Shown: positions 7,092-14,744 of the stretch, piece after piece | Layout of the letters: each line of letters opens with the position of its first letter | Numbering within the stretch: the first letter of the stretch is position 1 | Origin: Bacteroidota bacterium | GTDB taxonomy: Bacteria > Bacteroidota > Bacteroidia > B-17B0 > Aurantibacillaceae | Direction: 5' to 3' | DNA length: 16,579 bases | NCBI GenBank assembly: GCA_005800865.1 | Contig: SYEI01000198.1 | Span: 1-16,579 of the forward strand | Notes under the pieces: model-generated | What the model was told of the DNA's origin: nothing | Seen by the model: the letters and a program-made list of their open reading frames with translations, nothing else | Database searches by the model: none | Translations under genes and position numbers: made by a program

Positions 7092-10000
7092 ATGGAAACT
7101 ACACCATATCAATCAACACATAAAATTCGTATTGTAACAGCGGCCGCTTTATTTGATGGGCACGATGCTGCAATTAATATCATGCGTCGTATCATTCAAT
7201 CAAGCGGAGCAGAGGTTATTCACTTAGGTCACGATAGAAGTGCGCAAGAGGTTGTAAACTGTGCTATTCAAGAAGATGCAAACGCCATTGCGGTAACAAG
7301 CTATCAAGGTGGACACGTAGAGTATTTTAAATACATGTACGATTTATTGAAAGAGAAAGGCTGCGAGCACATCAAGTTATTTGGTGGTGGCGGTGGAGTA
7401 ATTCTTCCTGAAGAAATTGAGGAATTACACAACTATGGCATTGCTCGTATTTATGCGCCAGACGATGGTCGTGCAATGGGATTGCAAGGAATGATCAATG
7501 ATTTATTACGTCAGTGTGATTATGCTACTGGTACTAATATTAAAAATGATGTGGCTAAAATTGCGGAGAGAGATTATAAATCAATTGCTCGTATTATTTC
7601 TGCAGCCGAAAATTTTAATGAAGAAAATATTGGTTTATTAAATGAGTTAAAAGCAAAAGCAGAAAAATCGGCAACACCTGTGTTAGGTATTACGGGTACT
7701 GGTGGAGCTGGTAAATCAAGTTTAGTAGATGAATTAGTACGTCGTTTTTTAATTGATTTTAAAGACAAACAAATTGCAATTATTTCGGTTGATCCATCTA
7801 AACGTAAAACAGGCGGTGCTTTATTAGGCGATCGTATTCGTATGAATGCGATTAAGAACGATCGCGTGTATATGCGTTCATTAGCAACTCGTCAAAGTAA
7901 TTTAGCATTAAGTAAATACGTGCAAGATGCGGTTAACATTTGCAAGGCGGCTAATTTCGATTTAATTATTTTAGAAACGTCTGGTATCGGACAATCGGAT
8001 ACAGAAATTATTGAACACTCTAATATGAGCTTGTATGTAATGACTCCTGAATACGGAGCAGCCACTCAGTTAGAGAAAATTGACATGTTAGATTTTGCTG
8101 ACATTATTGCGTTAAATAAATTTGACAAACGAGGCGCATTGGATGCGATACGTGATGTCAAAAAACAATACAAACGCAATCATAACTTATGGGAAATTGC
8201 CGATGAAGATATTCCCGTATTTGGAACAATCGCTTCTCAATTCAACGATCCAGGCATGAACCGTTTATACAAAGCGGTGATGAATACAATGGTTGAGAAA
8301 ACTAGCAATACAGCTTTAGCTTCTCAGTTTCATATTACCGAAGAGATGAGTGAAAAAATTTACATCATTCCTCCTTCCAAAACTCGTTACTTATCAGAGA
8401 TTTCTGAAAACAACCGTAATTACGATAAGAGAGCCAATGCACAAGCAGAGGTCGCTCAAAAATTATATGGTATTCAAAAAACCATCGAAACGATTACTGA
8501 ATCTAAAATGGATGATAAAGATCGTTTAATTAAAGGTTTGCAAGAAGCATTTGAAAAAACAAAATTAGATTTAGATCCTCGTCACTTATTAGTAATTGAA
8601 GGTTGGGAAGCAAAGAAGAAATTATACAGTAGCGAATTCTATGAATTTAAAGTACGTGATAAAGTATTAAAAATCGAAACGCATTACGAATCTTTATCTC
8701 ATTCAAAAATCCCAAAAATTGCTTCGCCAAAATATACTTCTTGGGGAGATATTTTAAAATGGACTTTGCAAGAAAATTTCCCTGGAGATTTCCCATACAC
8801 AGCTGGTATTTATCCATTTAAGCGTGAGGGCGAAGATCCAACACGTATGTTTGCTGGCGAAGGTGGACCAGAAAGAACCAACAAGCGTTTTCACTATGTG
8901 AGCAAAGGATTACCTGCTGCACGTTTAAGTACAGCTTTTGATAGCGTAACGTTATATGGTAACGATCCAGATTACCGTCCAGATATTTATGGTAAAATTG
9001 GTAACTCAGGTGTAAGTATTTGTTGTTTAGATGATGCGAAGAAATTATACTCTGGGTTCAATTTAGCAGACCCTAAAACATCGGTATCTATGACCATTAA
9101 TGGACCAGCGCCAACGATGGCGGCATTTTTTATGAATGCAGCAATTGACCAACAATGTGAGTTATACATCAAAGAAAATAAATTAGAAAAAGAAGTAGAA
9201 GCAAAAATCGCTGCTATTTATAAAGCAAAAGGAACGGTTCGCCCAACTTACCAAGGCGAATTACCAGAAGGTAATAATGGTTTAGGCTTAATGTTATTAG
9301 GTGTTACTGGAGATCAAGTGTTACCTAAAGATGTTTACGAAAAAATTAAAGCGACTACTTTATCACAAGTGCGTGGCACCGTGCAAGCCGATATTTTAAA
9401 AGAAGATCAAGCACAAAACACTTGTATTTTTAGTACAGAGTTTAGTTTACGTGTGATGGGTGATGTGCAACAATACTTCATCGATCAAAAAGTACGTAAT
9501 TTCTATTCAGTTTCTATCAGTGGTTATCATATTGCAGAGGCAGGAGCCAATCCTATTTCTCAATTAGCATTTACCTTAGCTAACGGATTTACGTTTGTAG
9601 AATACTACTTAAGCCGTGGAATGAACATTGATGATTTTGCGCCAAACTTGTCTTTCTTCTTTAGTAACGGTATCGATCCTGAGTATAGTGTGATTGGCCG
9701 TGTAAGTCGCCGTATTTGGGCTAAAGCCATGAAATTACGTTACAATGGAAATGAAAGAAGTCAGATGTTGAAATACCATATTCAAACGTCTGGTCGTTCG
9801 TTACACGCGCAAGAAATTGATTTTAATGATATTCGTACAACTCTTCAAGCGTTATATGCGATTTACGATAACTGTAATTCATTACACACCAATGCGTATG
9901 ATGAAGCCATCACAACGCCAACCGAAGAATCAGTTCGTAGAGCAATGGCTATTCAGTTAATTATTAACCGTGAGTTAGGTTTAGCCAAAAACGAAAACCC

Positions 10001-10472
10001 GTTACAAGGTTCTTTTATTATTGAAGAATTAACGGACTTAGTAGAAGAAGCAGTATTAACCGAATTCGATAGAATTTCTGAACGTGGCGGTGTTTTAGGA
10101 GCAATGGAAACCATGTACCAACGCGGACAAATACAAGAAGAAAGTTTATACTACGAAACTTTAAAACATACAGGTGAATATCCAATTATTGGTGTCAATA
10201 CGTTCTTATCAAGTAAAGGAAGTCCAACCGTATTACCTCGTGAGGTGATTCGTTCGACTACTGAAGAAAAAGAATACCAAATTACCATGTTAGCAGAGTT
10301 ACACAAAACACATGCAGATAAACATGATGAAATGGTTAAGCGATTACAAACAGCAGCCATCCACAACAAAAATATTTTTGCTGAATTGATGGATGCTGCT
10401 AAGTTTATGAGCTTAGGCGAAGTAACCAAATGCTTATTTGAAGTAGGCGGACAGTACAGAAGGAATATGTAA
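7092..10472 (+). CDS. icmF: Fused B12-dependent acyl-CoA mutase of the IcmF type (isobutyryl-CoA mutase with built-in G-protein chaperone)
   Basis: 1126 residues with the full IcmF order. The cobalamin-binding domain (about 10-140) has DGHDAA at 22-27, with His24 as the cobalt ligand, SYQGG at 70-74 and a glycine run at 98-102. The MeaB-like GTPase domain (about 195-420) has a P-loop at 202-209 (GTGGAGKS), DLIILETSGIGQSD at 290-303 and NKFD at 342-345. A linker leads to the mutase barrel (about 545-1126), with SGYH (His813) and ANPISQLAF. Phe576 in YPFK and Gln775 in AQNTCIF stand where methylmalonyl-CoA mutases have Tyr and Arg. By family knowledge this indicates isobutyryl-CoA/n-butyryl-CoA interconversion rather than methylmalonyl-CoA. 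The GTPase part would load and protect the cofactor. Arginine is coded mostly by CGT, which may mean strong expression. It appears monocistronic, ending before a terminator. Confidence 0.93.
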   Translation: METTPYQSTHKIRIVTAAALFDGHDAAINIMRRIIQSSGAEVIHLGHDRSAQEVVNCAIQEDANAIAVTSYQGGHVEYFKYMYDLLKEKGCEHIKLFGGGGGVILPEEIEELHNYGIARIYAPDDGRAMGLQGMINDLLRQCDYATGTNIKNDVAKIAERDYKSIARIISAAENFNEENIGLLNELKAKAEKSATPVLGITGTGGAGKSSLVDELVRRFLIDFKDKQIAIISVDPSKRKTGGALLGDRIRMNAIKNDRVYMRSLATRQSNLALSKYVQDAVNICKAANFDLIILETSGIGQSDTEIIEHSNMSLYVMTPEYGAATQLEKIDMLDFADIIALNKFDKRGALDAIRDVKKQYKRNHNLWEIADEDIPVFGTIASQFNDPGMNRLYKAVMNTMVEKTSNTALASQFHITEEMSEKIYIIPPSKTRYLSEISENNRNYDKRANAQAEVAQKLYGIQKTIETITESKMDDKDRLIKGLQEAFEKTKLDLDPRHLLVIEGWEAKKKLYSSEFYEFKVRDKVLKIETHYESLSHSKIPKIASPKYTSWGDILKWTLQENFPGDFPYTAGIYPFKREGEDPTRMFAGEGGPERTNKRFHYVSKGLPAARLSTAFDSVTLYGNDPDYRPDIYGKIGNSGVSICCLDDAKKLYSGFNLADPKTSVSMTINGPAPTMAAFFMNAAIDQQCELYIKENKLEKEVEAKIAAIYKAKGTVRPTYQGELPEGNNGLGLMLLGVTGDQVLPKDVYEKIKATTLSQVRGTVQADILKEDQAQNTCIFSTEFSLRVMGDVQQYFIDQKVRNFYSVSISGYHIAEAGANPISQLAFTLANGFTFVEYYLSRGMNIDDFAPNLSFFFSNGIDPEYSVIGRVSRRIWAKAMKLRYNGNERSQMLKYHIQTSGRSLHAQEIDFNDIRTTLQALYAIYDNCNSLHTNAYDEAITTPTEESVRRAMAIQLIINRELGLAKNENPLQGSFIIEELTDLVEEAVLTEFDRISERGGVLGAMETMYQRGQIQEESLYYETLKHTGEYPIIGVNTFLSSKGSPTVLPREVIRSTTEEKEYQITMLAELHKTHADKHDEMVKRLQTAAIHNKNIFAELMDAAKFMSLGEVTKCLFEVGGQYRRNM

Positions 10473-10483
10473 TATTTTAATTT

Positions 10484-10510
10484 GTCAGACTGAGCGGAGT
10501 CGAAGTCTCG
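10484..10510. repeat. Short interspersed hairpin element (GAGCGGAGTCGAAG type)
   Basis: Just after the mutase stop codon the sequence reads GTCAGACTGAGCGGAGTCG and continues AAGTCTCG. AGACT (10487-10491) is inverted as AGTCT (10504-10508), and GACT (10488-10491) can alternatively pair with AGTC (10498-10501). From memory, this core (on the other strand CTTCGACTCCGCTCAG) is a common interspersed repeat in Bacteroidota genomes. Only one copy is in the window, so the repeat status rests on recall. Confidence 0.45.
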
Positions 10511-10535
10511 ATAGTTTTCTTCAAACTTAAAAATT

Positions 10536-10564
10536 AAAGCCCTCGCAATTTGTGAGGGCTTTTT
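10536..10564 (+). terminator. Intrinsic terminator after the mutase gene
   Basis: AAAGCCCTC (10536-10544) pairs with GAGGGCTTT (10554-10562). Two further pairs (G-T and C-G) close a stem of about 11 bp around the loop AATTT (10547-10551). The T run begins at the base of the stem (10560-10564), and the run of A before it makes the hairpin nearly symmetrical, so it could also act on the minus strand. It lies 64 bp after the mutase stop. Confidence 0.85.
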
Positions 10565-10606
10565 ATATTGCAATTTTTTTTATATTTATATAAACATTTT
10601 TTACTT

Positions 10607-12886
10607 ATGGTATTTCGTATATTTTTTACTTGCTTTTTATTTTTTTTATCTAATGTCGCTGATGCGCAAAATATAGATAGTCTAAAACATTTGCTTGCTA
10701 CTGAAAAAGTAGATACGAGTTATTGTAAGATTTTGAATTTGATGATTGATGCTGAAATGGATGAAGAAAGGTGCTTTGAATATTCCTTACAACTAGATAA
10801 AATTTGCAATAAAAATTTAGCTGATAAAAACTTAAGTAAAAAGTCACGTAATTTTTTTTTAAAGCATAAAGCGATTGTTTTTAATAATTATGGAATAAAG
10901 AATGAAACAGAAGGCGATATACCCGCCGCTCTCAATAATTATAATCAAAGCTTAAAAATTCGTGAAGAACTTAATGATAAAGATGGTATTGCATCGTCGT
11001 TAAATAACATCGGGTTGGTTTATAGTAATCAGGGCCTAACAGACCAAGCTTTTACCTATTTCAATAAAAGTTTACAAATAGCAACTGAGGTTAATAATAA
11101 AGAGAGCATTGCCTCTACTTTAAATAACATGGGTCTTACCTATAGTAACTTAGGGGATATCCCAAAAGTATTGGAATGTTACCATAAGAGTTTGAAAATC
11201 CGCGAAGAAATTGGTAATAAAGAAGGTATTGCAATTTCTTTAAACAACATTGCTTTAGTTTTTGTTTCTCAAGATGATATTAAAAAAGCGTTAGAATATT
11301 ATCAAAAGAGTTTAAAAATAAGTAATGAGATAGAAAATAAAAAACTTATTGCCACTACACTCAATAACATTGGCTATATGTATAAAAACCGTGAAGATTA
11401 TTCCAAAGCTCTTGAATATTATTTTCAAAGTTTGAAAATCAGAGAGGAGTTAAATAATAAAGTGTTAATCGCTACTTCGTTAAATAATATTGGCATTATC
11501 TATAAAAATCAGGAGGAGTACATAAAAGCTATGGACTATTATTCAAGAGCATTAAAGTTAAGTGAAGAAGCGAATAACAAGGAAGGCATTTCTAATTCTC
11601 TTAGCAATATTTCAAATTTATTGTTTAAACAAGAAAAATTTAAAGAGGCTCAGGTCTATGCAGAACGTAGTTTAGTTCTTGCACAGGAAATTGGCTATCC
11701 ATCAAATATTAAATCAGCAAGTGGTAAGTTGAGTAAGATTTACGCTAAAACTGGTAATTATAAAGGAGCTTATGATATGCAGGTTTTATTTAAACAAATG
11801 AGTGATAGTATAAGCAACGAAACTACTCGTAAGGAAACAGTAAGAAGTCAATTTAAATATGAATATGATAAGAAAGCAGTGGCTGATAGTTTGAAAACTG
11901 CTGAAGAAAAAAAGGTGGTAGCGCTTCAACTAAAGCAAGAAAAGACTCAACGTTTAGCGTTATACGGTGGATTAATTCTGGTATTTATCTTTGCTGGCTT
12001 TATGTTTAATCGTTTTAAAGTAACCCAAAAACAGAAAAATATTATTGAATTAAAAGAATTGGAAACACAATTGCAAAAAAACATTATTGAAGAAAAACAT
12101 AAAGAGATTCAAGATTCTATAAATTACGCCAAAAGAATTCAATATTCACTATTAGCTAGCGAAACCTTATTAAATGAAAATTTAAAAAACTATTTTCTTT
12201 TTTTTAAACCAAAAGATGTAGTTAGTGGCGATTTTTATTGGGGCGCTTCATCGGGCTCAGCCACCAATAAAAAATTTATTTTAGTAACAGCAGATAGTAC
12301 AGGTCATGGGGTTCCCGGTTCCATTATGAGTATGTTAAATATATCTTGTCTAAATGAAGCTATCAATTCAAATAAACTAAGTCAACCAGCTGATATTTTA
12401 AATGCCACTCGTAAAAAAGTAATCGAACATTTATCAAATGACGGAAGTGAAGAGGGAGGTAAAGATGGTATGGACTGTAGTTTAATGGTGTTTGATTTTG
12501 ATAAGAAAAAATTAAGTTATTCTACTGCAAATAGTCCTATTTGGATTGTTCGGGTTTCGACGGGTTTAGATTCCGTGGAGTTTATTTCTCTAACAACCGA
12601 TAGAATGCCAGTTGGGAAACATGAAAAAGATTCAGTCCCTTTTAGTCAGCGCGAATTTGACTTACAATCAGGAGATATGGTTTATACTTTAACCGATGGT
12701 TTCCCAGACCAATTTGGAGGAGCAAAAGGTAAAAAATTTAAGTACAAACAATTGGAGGAATTATTGATGTCTATATCCCATGAGTCCATGGAAATTCAGA
12801 AACAAAAACTTGAAGAGGTTTTCGAAAACTGGAAAGGCAATTTAGAGCAGGTAGATGATGTGTGTGTTATTGGAGTGAGGGTTTAA
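10607..12886 (+). CDS. TPR sensor / SpoIIE-type PP2C serine phosphatase, membrane-bound
   Basis: 759 residues from the ATG at 10607. The frame opens earlier at a TTG (10568), but the ATG gives a clean signal peptide (1-21, ends VADAQ). Residues about 91-398 hold seven to eight TPRs with an exact 40-residue period, each beginning near LNNIG and containing ALEYY-SLKI. A coiled coil leads to one membrane helix (about 450-468). A second helix ends in EIQDSINYAKRIQYS (about 500-514). The SpoIIE/PP2C domain is about 527-759, with metal-binding Asp542 (SGDFYW), Asp563 (ADSTGHG), Asp697 (TDG) and Asp750/751 near the end. Predicted topology is TPRs in the periplasm and phosphatase in the cytoplasm, as for RsbU-like regulators that act on a phosphorylated STAS protein. 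No STAS protein, kinase or sigma factor is encoded here. A transglutaminase-like gene follows after 19 bp, so the two may form an operon. A T9 run lies in its 5' part (10852-10860). Confidence 0.92.
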   Translation: MVFRIFFTCFLFFLSNVADAQNIDSLKHLLATEKVDTSYCKILNLMIDAEMDEERCFEYSLQLDKICNKNLADKNLSKKSRNFFLKHKAIVFNNYGIKNETEGDIPAALNNYNQSLKIREELNDKDGIASSLNNIGLVYSNQGLTDQAFTYFNKSLQIATEVNNKESIASTLNNMGLTYSNLGDIPKVLECYHKSLKIREEIGNKEGIAISLNNIALVFVSQDDIKKALEYYQKSLKISNEIENKKLIATTLNNIGYMYKNREDYSKALEYYFQSLKIREELNNKVLIATSLNNIGIIYKNQEEYIKAMDYYSRALKLSEEANNKEGISNSLSNISNLLFKQEKFKEAQVYAERSLVLAQEIGYPSNIKSASGKLSKIYAKTGNYKGAYDMQVLFKQMSDSISNETTRKETVRSQFKYEYDKKAVADSLKTAEEKKVVALQLKQEKTQRLALYGGLILVFIFAGFMFNRFKVTQKQKNIIELKELETQLQKNIIEEKHKEIQDSINYAKRIQYSLLASETLLNENLKNYFLFFKPKDVVSGDFYWGASSGSATNKKFILVTADSTGHGVPGSIMSMLNISCLNEAINSNKLSQPADILNATRKKVIEHLSNDGSEEGGKDGMDCSLMVFDFDKKKLSYSTANSPIWIVRVSTGLDSVEFISLTTDRMPVGKHEKDSVPFSQREFDLQSGDMVYTLTDGFPDQFGGAKGKKFKYKQLEELLMSISHESMEIQKQKLEEVFENWKGNLEQVDDVCVIGVRV

Positions 12887-12905
12887 TATTTTAAATATAG
12901 GTCAG

Positions 12906-13547
12906 ATGAAATTATTGATTACGATATTATTTTTATTATTTGTGCGTAATATATATTCACAAACAACTCCAACTGTTGCGGCAGCAGTATCTTCTACGGC
13001 GAACATTAACTATAAAAGAGCAGACAGTATTGCTTTAAACTTCCAACGTAACAAATATTATTTTTATTCGGAAACGGCGCAGGAACTAGCAGAAACATTT
13101 ACTACTGAGCGAGAAAAATGTAGAGCCATTTTTAGATGGGTTGCCAATAATATAAAATTTGATTGGGACGTGAGGAACGATTATAAAAAAGATAGAGTAG
13201 ATCCTTTAGTTGTATACAAAACAAAGAAAGCGGTCTGCGCTGGTTATGCTTCTTTATTTCAAGCGATGTGCGAAGAAGCAAAAATTAAATGTTTGTACAT
13301 TACGGGAGACGCGCTTCCTGGCCATGATCCCCACGCATGGAATATGGTGAAATTAGATGGTAGTTGGTATGTGATGGATGTAACGTGGGCAGCTGGTTAT
13401 GTGAGCGGTGTCATGTCTGGATCTAAGTTCACTAAAAATTTTAATGAAGAATGGTGGATGGCTGATTATACAAAAGCTATTAAAACTCATGAATCGGAAG
13501 ATATAAACTGGCGATACTATATAGTTGGGGAAAAGGGAAGTGAATAA
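12906..13547 (+). CDS. Secreted transglutaminase-like (papain-fold) protein
   Basis: 213 residues. Signal peptide about 1-19 (ends IYSQ), so the protein is exported. The transglutaminase-core triad is visible: Cys111 in KAVCAGYASLFQAMC, His143 in HAWNMVKL and Asp158 in VMDVTW. The preceding block REKCRAIFRWVANNIKFD (70-86) is the usual lead-in helix of this superfamily. Bacterial members are mostly cysteine peptidases or cross-linking enzymes acting on proteins or peptides; the substrate cannot be told here. The start codon lies 19 bp after the stop of the TPR/SpoIIE gene on the same strand, which suggests co-transcription and a role in the periplasm beside the sensor's TPR domain. That functional link is inference. 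No terminator with a GC-rich stem follows. Confidence 0.87.
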   Translation: MKLLITILFLLFVRNIYSQTTPTVAAAVSSTANINYKRADSIALNFQRNKYYFYSETAQELAETFTTEREKCRAIFRWVANNIKFDWDVRNDYKKDRVDPLVVYKTKKAVCAGYASLFQAMCEEAKIKCLYITGDALPGHDPHAWNMVKLDGSWYVMDVTWAAGYVSGVMSGSKFTKNFNEEWWMADYTKAIKTHESEDINWRYYIVGEKGSE

Positions 13548-13645
13548 TTAGCCACGTTTAGTTTAATTCGTAATGGCTATATGGAGCTCCTTAAATTTTG
13601 TTTAAGCCGTTTATCCAATATTTATAGAAGTATTTGTTTTTTGTT

Positions 13646-13653
13646 TAATTTTG
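13646..13653 (+). promoter_or_regulatory. Bacteroidota -7 promoter box before the SRPBCC-GyrI gene
   Basis: TAATTTTG matches the consensus TAnnTTTG exactly and lies 22 bp before the ATG at 13676, giving a short leader. A TTTG at 13633-13636 is too close (9 bp) to be its -33 partner, and no TTTG is seen at 17-23 bp spacing, so only the -7 half is supported. Confidence 0.45.
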
Positions 13654-13675
13654 CCAAAACATTAATATAAAAATT

Positions 13676-14680
13676 ATGAAAAAAATCCTTTACGTGATTA
13701 TTGGCATTTGCGCCTTGTATTTAATTCTATGTTTCTTTGGTCCTTCAAAAATTAAAGTAGAACGTTCAATAGATATTAAAACTACATCTGTTGCAGATCT
13801 TCAACATAAATTAGCTGATTTAAAATTCTTTCATGATACATGGAGTCCTTGGACTAGAAGAGACCCAAATATGATGACAATTTACACCGGAGTATGTTGT
13901 GAAGCAGGAAGTACTTACCGATGGGAAAGTGAATTGGACAGTGTAGGAAAAGGAACAATGACCTTTAATAAATTTACACCGGATAGTGTTTTATTGACTT
14001 TAAATTTTGATGGCATGGGGGATAATGAATTATATTTCATTACTAAGCCGGTTAATGATGGAAGCATAAATGTTACCTGGGGTGTGATATTTGATATAGG
14101 TTTCTTTGGTCGAGTTCCAATGATGTTTATCAATATGGATAAAATGATAGGGCCAGATTATGAAAGAGGTTTAGCAAATCTAAAAAAAGTTATCGAATCA
14201 ATGCCAAATGAAACAACTACTAATTATGAAGTTAAAGAATTAACTTGGGACGCTAAAACATTTTATGGAGTCAAAGATAAATTATCATTTGATAAACTGC
14301 CAGTTTTCTTTGGAACATCTTATGGAAAGATTGGAGAAGCATTAGGCAAAGCAAAAGCTCAACCCATCGGAATGCCAAAAGCTATTTATTTTACGTTCGA
14401 TGAGAAAACGATGATATCAGATGTAGCTGCTGTCATGGAAGTTGCTAATGGGACCAAGCTAGAAGGTGTCGAAAAATTTGAAACACCAGCAGGTAAAGTG
14501 TTATTGATCGAATATTTTGGAGCCTATGATAAGTCAGCTAACGCACATTATGCGATGGATGCTTATATGAAATCAAAAGGCTTAACACAAACTTTTGTTT
14601 TAGAGGAATATGCCAATGACCCTATGACAGAAAAAGATACTGCTAAATGGCAAACTAATATTTTTTATATAGTGAAATAA
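13676..14680 (+). CDS. Membrane-anchored SRPBCC domain / GyrI-like small-molecule-binding protein
   Basis: 334 residues. One hydrophobic N-terminal helix (about 4-22) is followed by PSKIKVERSIDI, the usual start of a SRPBCC (polyketide cyclase-like) domain; this domain spans about 27-172 and includes W-PW (56-59). The second half (about 184-334) fits the GyrI-like effector-binding fold, including IEYFGAY (278-284), and ends in the typical sequence AKWQTNIFYIVK. Both domains form ligand pockets for hydrophobic small molecules. No DNA-binding domain is present, so it is not an AraC-type regulator itself. The helix may be an uncleaved anchor, since no signal-peptidase site is obvious. It has its own promoter-like box 128 bp after the transglutaminase-like gene and ends before a terminator, so it is probably a single-gene unit. 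Ligand and role are unknown. Confidence 0.82.
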   Translation: MKKILYVIIGICALYLILCFFGPSKIKVERSIDIKTTSVADLQHKLADLKFFHDTWSPWTRRDPNMMTIYTGVCCEAGSTYRWESELDSVGKGTMTFNKFTPDSVLLTLNFDGMGDNELYFITKPVNDGSINVTWGVIFDIGFFGRVPMMFINMDKMIGPDYERGLANLKKVIESMPNETTTNYEVKELTWDAKTFYGVKDKLSFDKLPVFFGTSYGKIGEALGKAKAQPIGMPKAIYFTFDEKTMISDVAAVMEVANGTKLEGVEKFETPAGKVLLIEYFGAYDKSANAHYAMDAYMKSKGLTQTFVLEEYANDPMTEKDTAKWQTNIFYIVK

Positions 14681-14700
14681 AAAGTAACAATGATGATTTT

Positions 14701-14730
14701 AAAAGCCCTCCCTCAAGTGAGGGCTTTTTT
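14701..14730 (+). terminator. Intrinsic terminator after the SRPBCC-GyrI gene, abutting the next start codon
   Basis: AAAAGCCCTC (14701-14710) pairs perfectly with GAGGGCTTTT (14719-14728) around an 8-base loop, followed by T to 14730. The stem uses the same GCCCTC core as the hairpin at 10536-10564. It begins 20 bp after the stop of the SRPBCC-GyrI gene and ends only 14 bp before the ATG of the next gene. Confidence 0.85.
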
Positions 14731-14744
14731 ATTATATTTATATA

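Noticed and set aside
10151..10573. 140-codon minus-strand frame
   Set aside because: It lies opposite the conserved mutase C-terminus and reads through the terminator hairpin; it has no recognisable protein features.
10568..10606. Earlier TTG start for the first TPR/SpoIIE gene
   Set aside because: It adds 13 residues in front of a standard signal peptide and begins only a few bases after the terminator T run. The ATG at 10607 fits better.
10964..11740. 120-bp periodic DNA pattern resembling a repeat array
   Set aside because: The period comes from the 40-residue TPRs. The copies are diverged and in frame, so this is neither a CRISPR array nor a tandem satellite.
13549..13590. Inverted TAGCCA/TGGCTA and the palindrome GGAGCTCC after the transglutaminase-like gene
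   Set aside because: The stem is only 6 bp with a 19-base loop and no T run, and a single 8-bp palindrome is expected by chance. It is too weak to call a terminator or operator.
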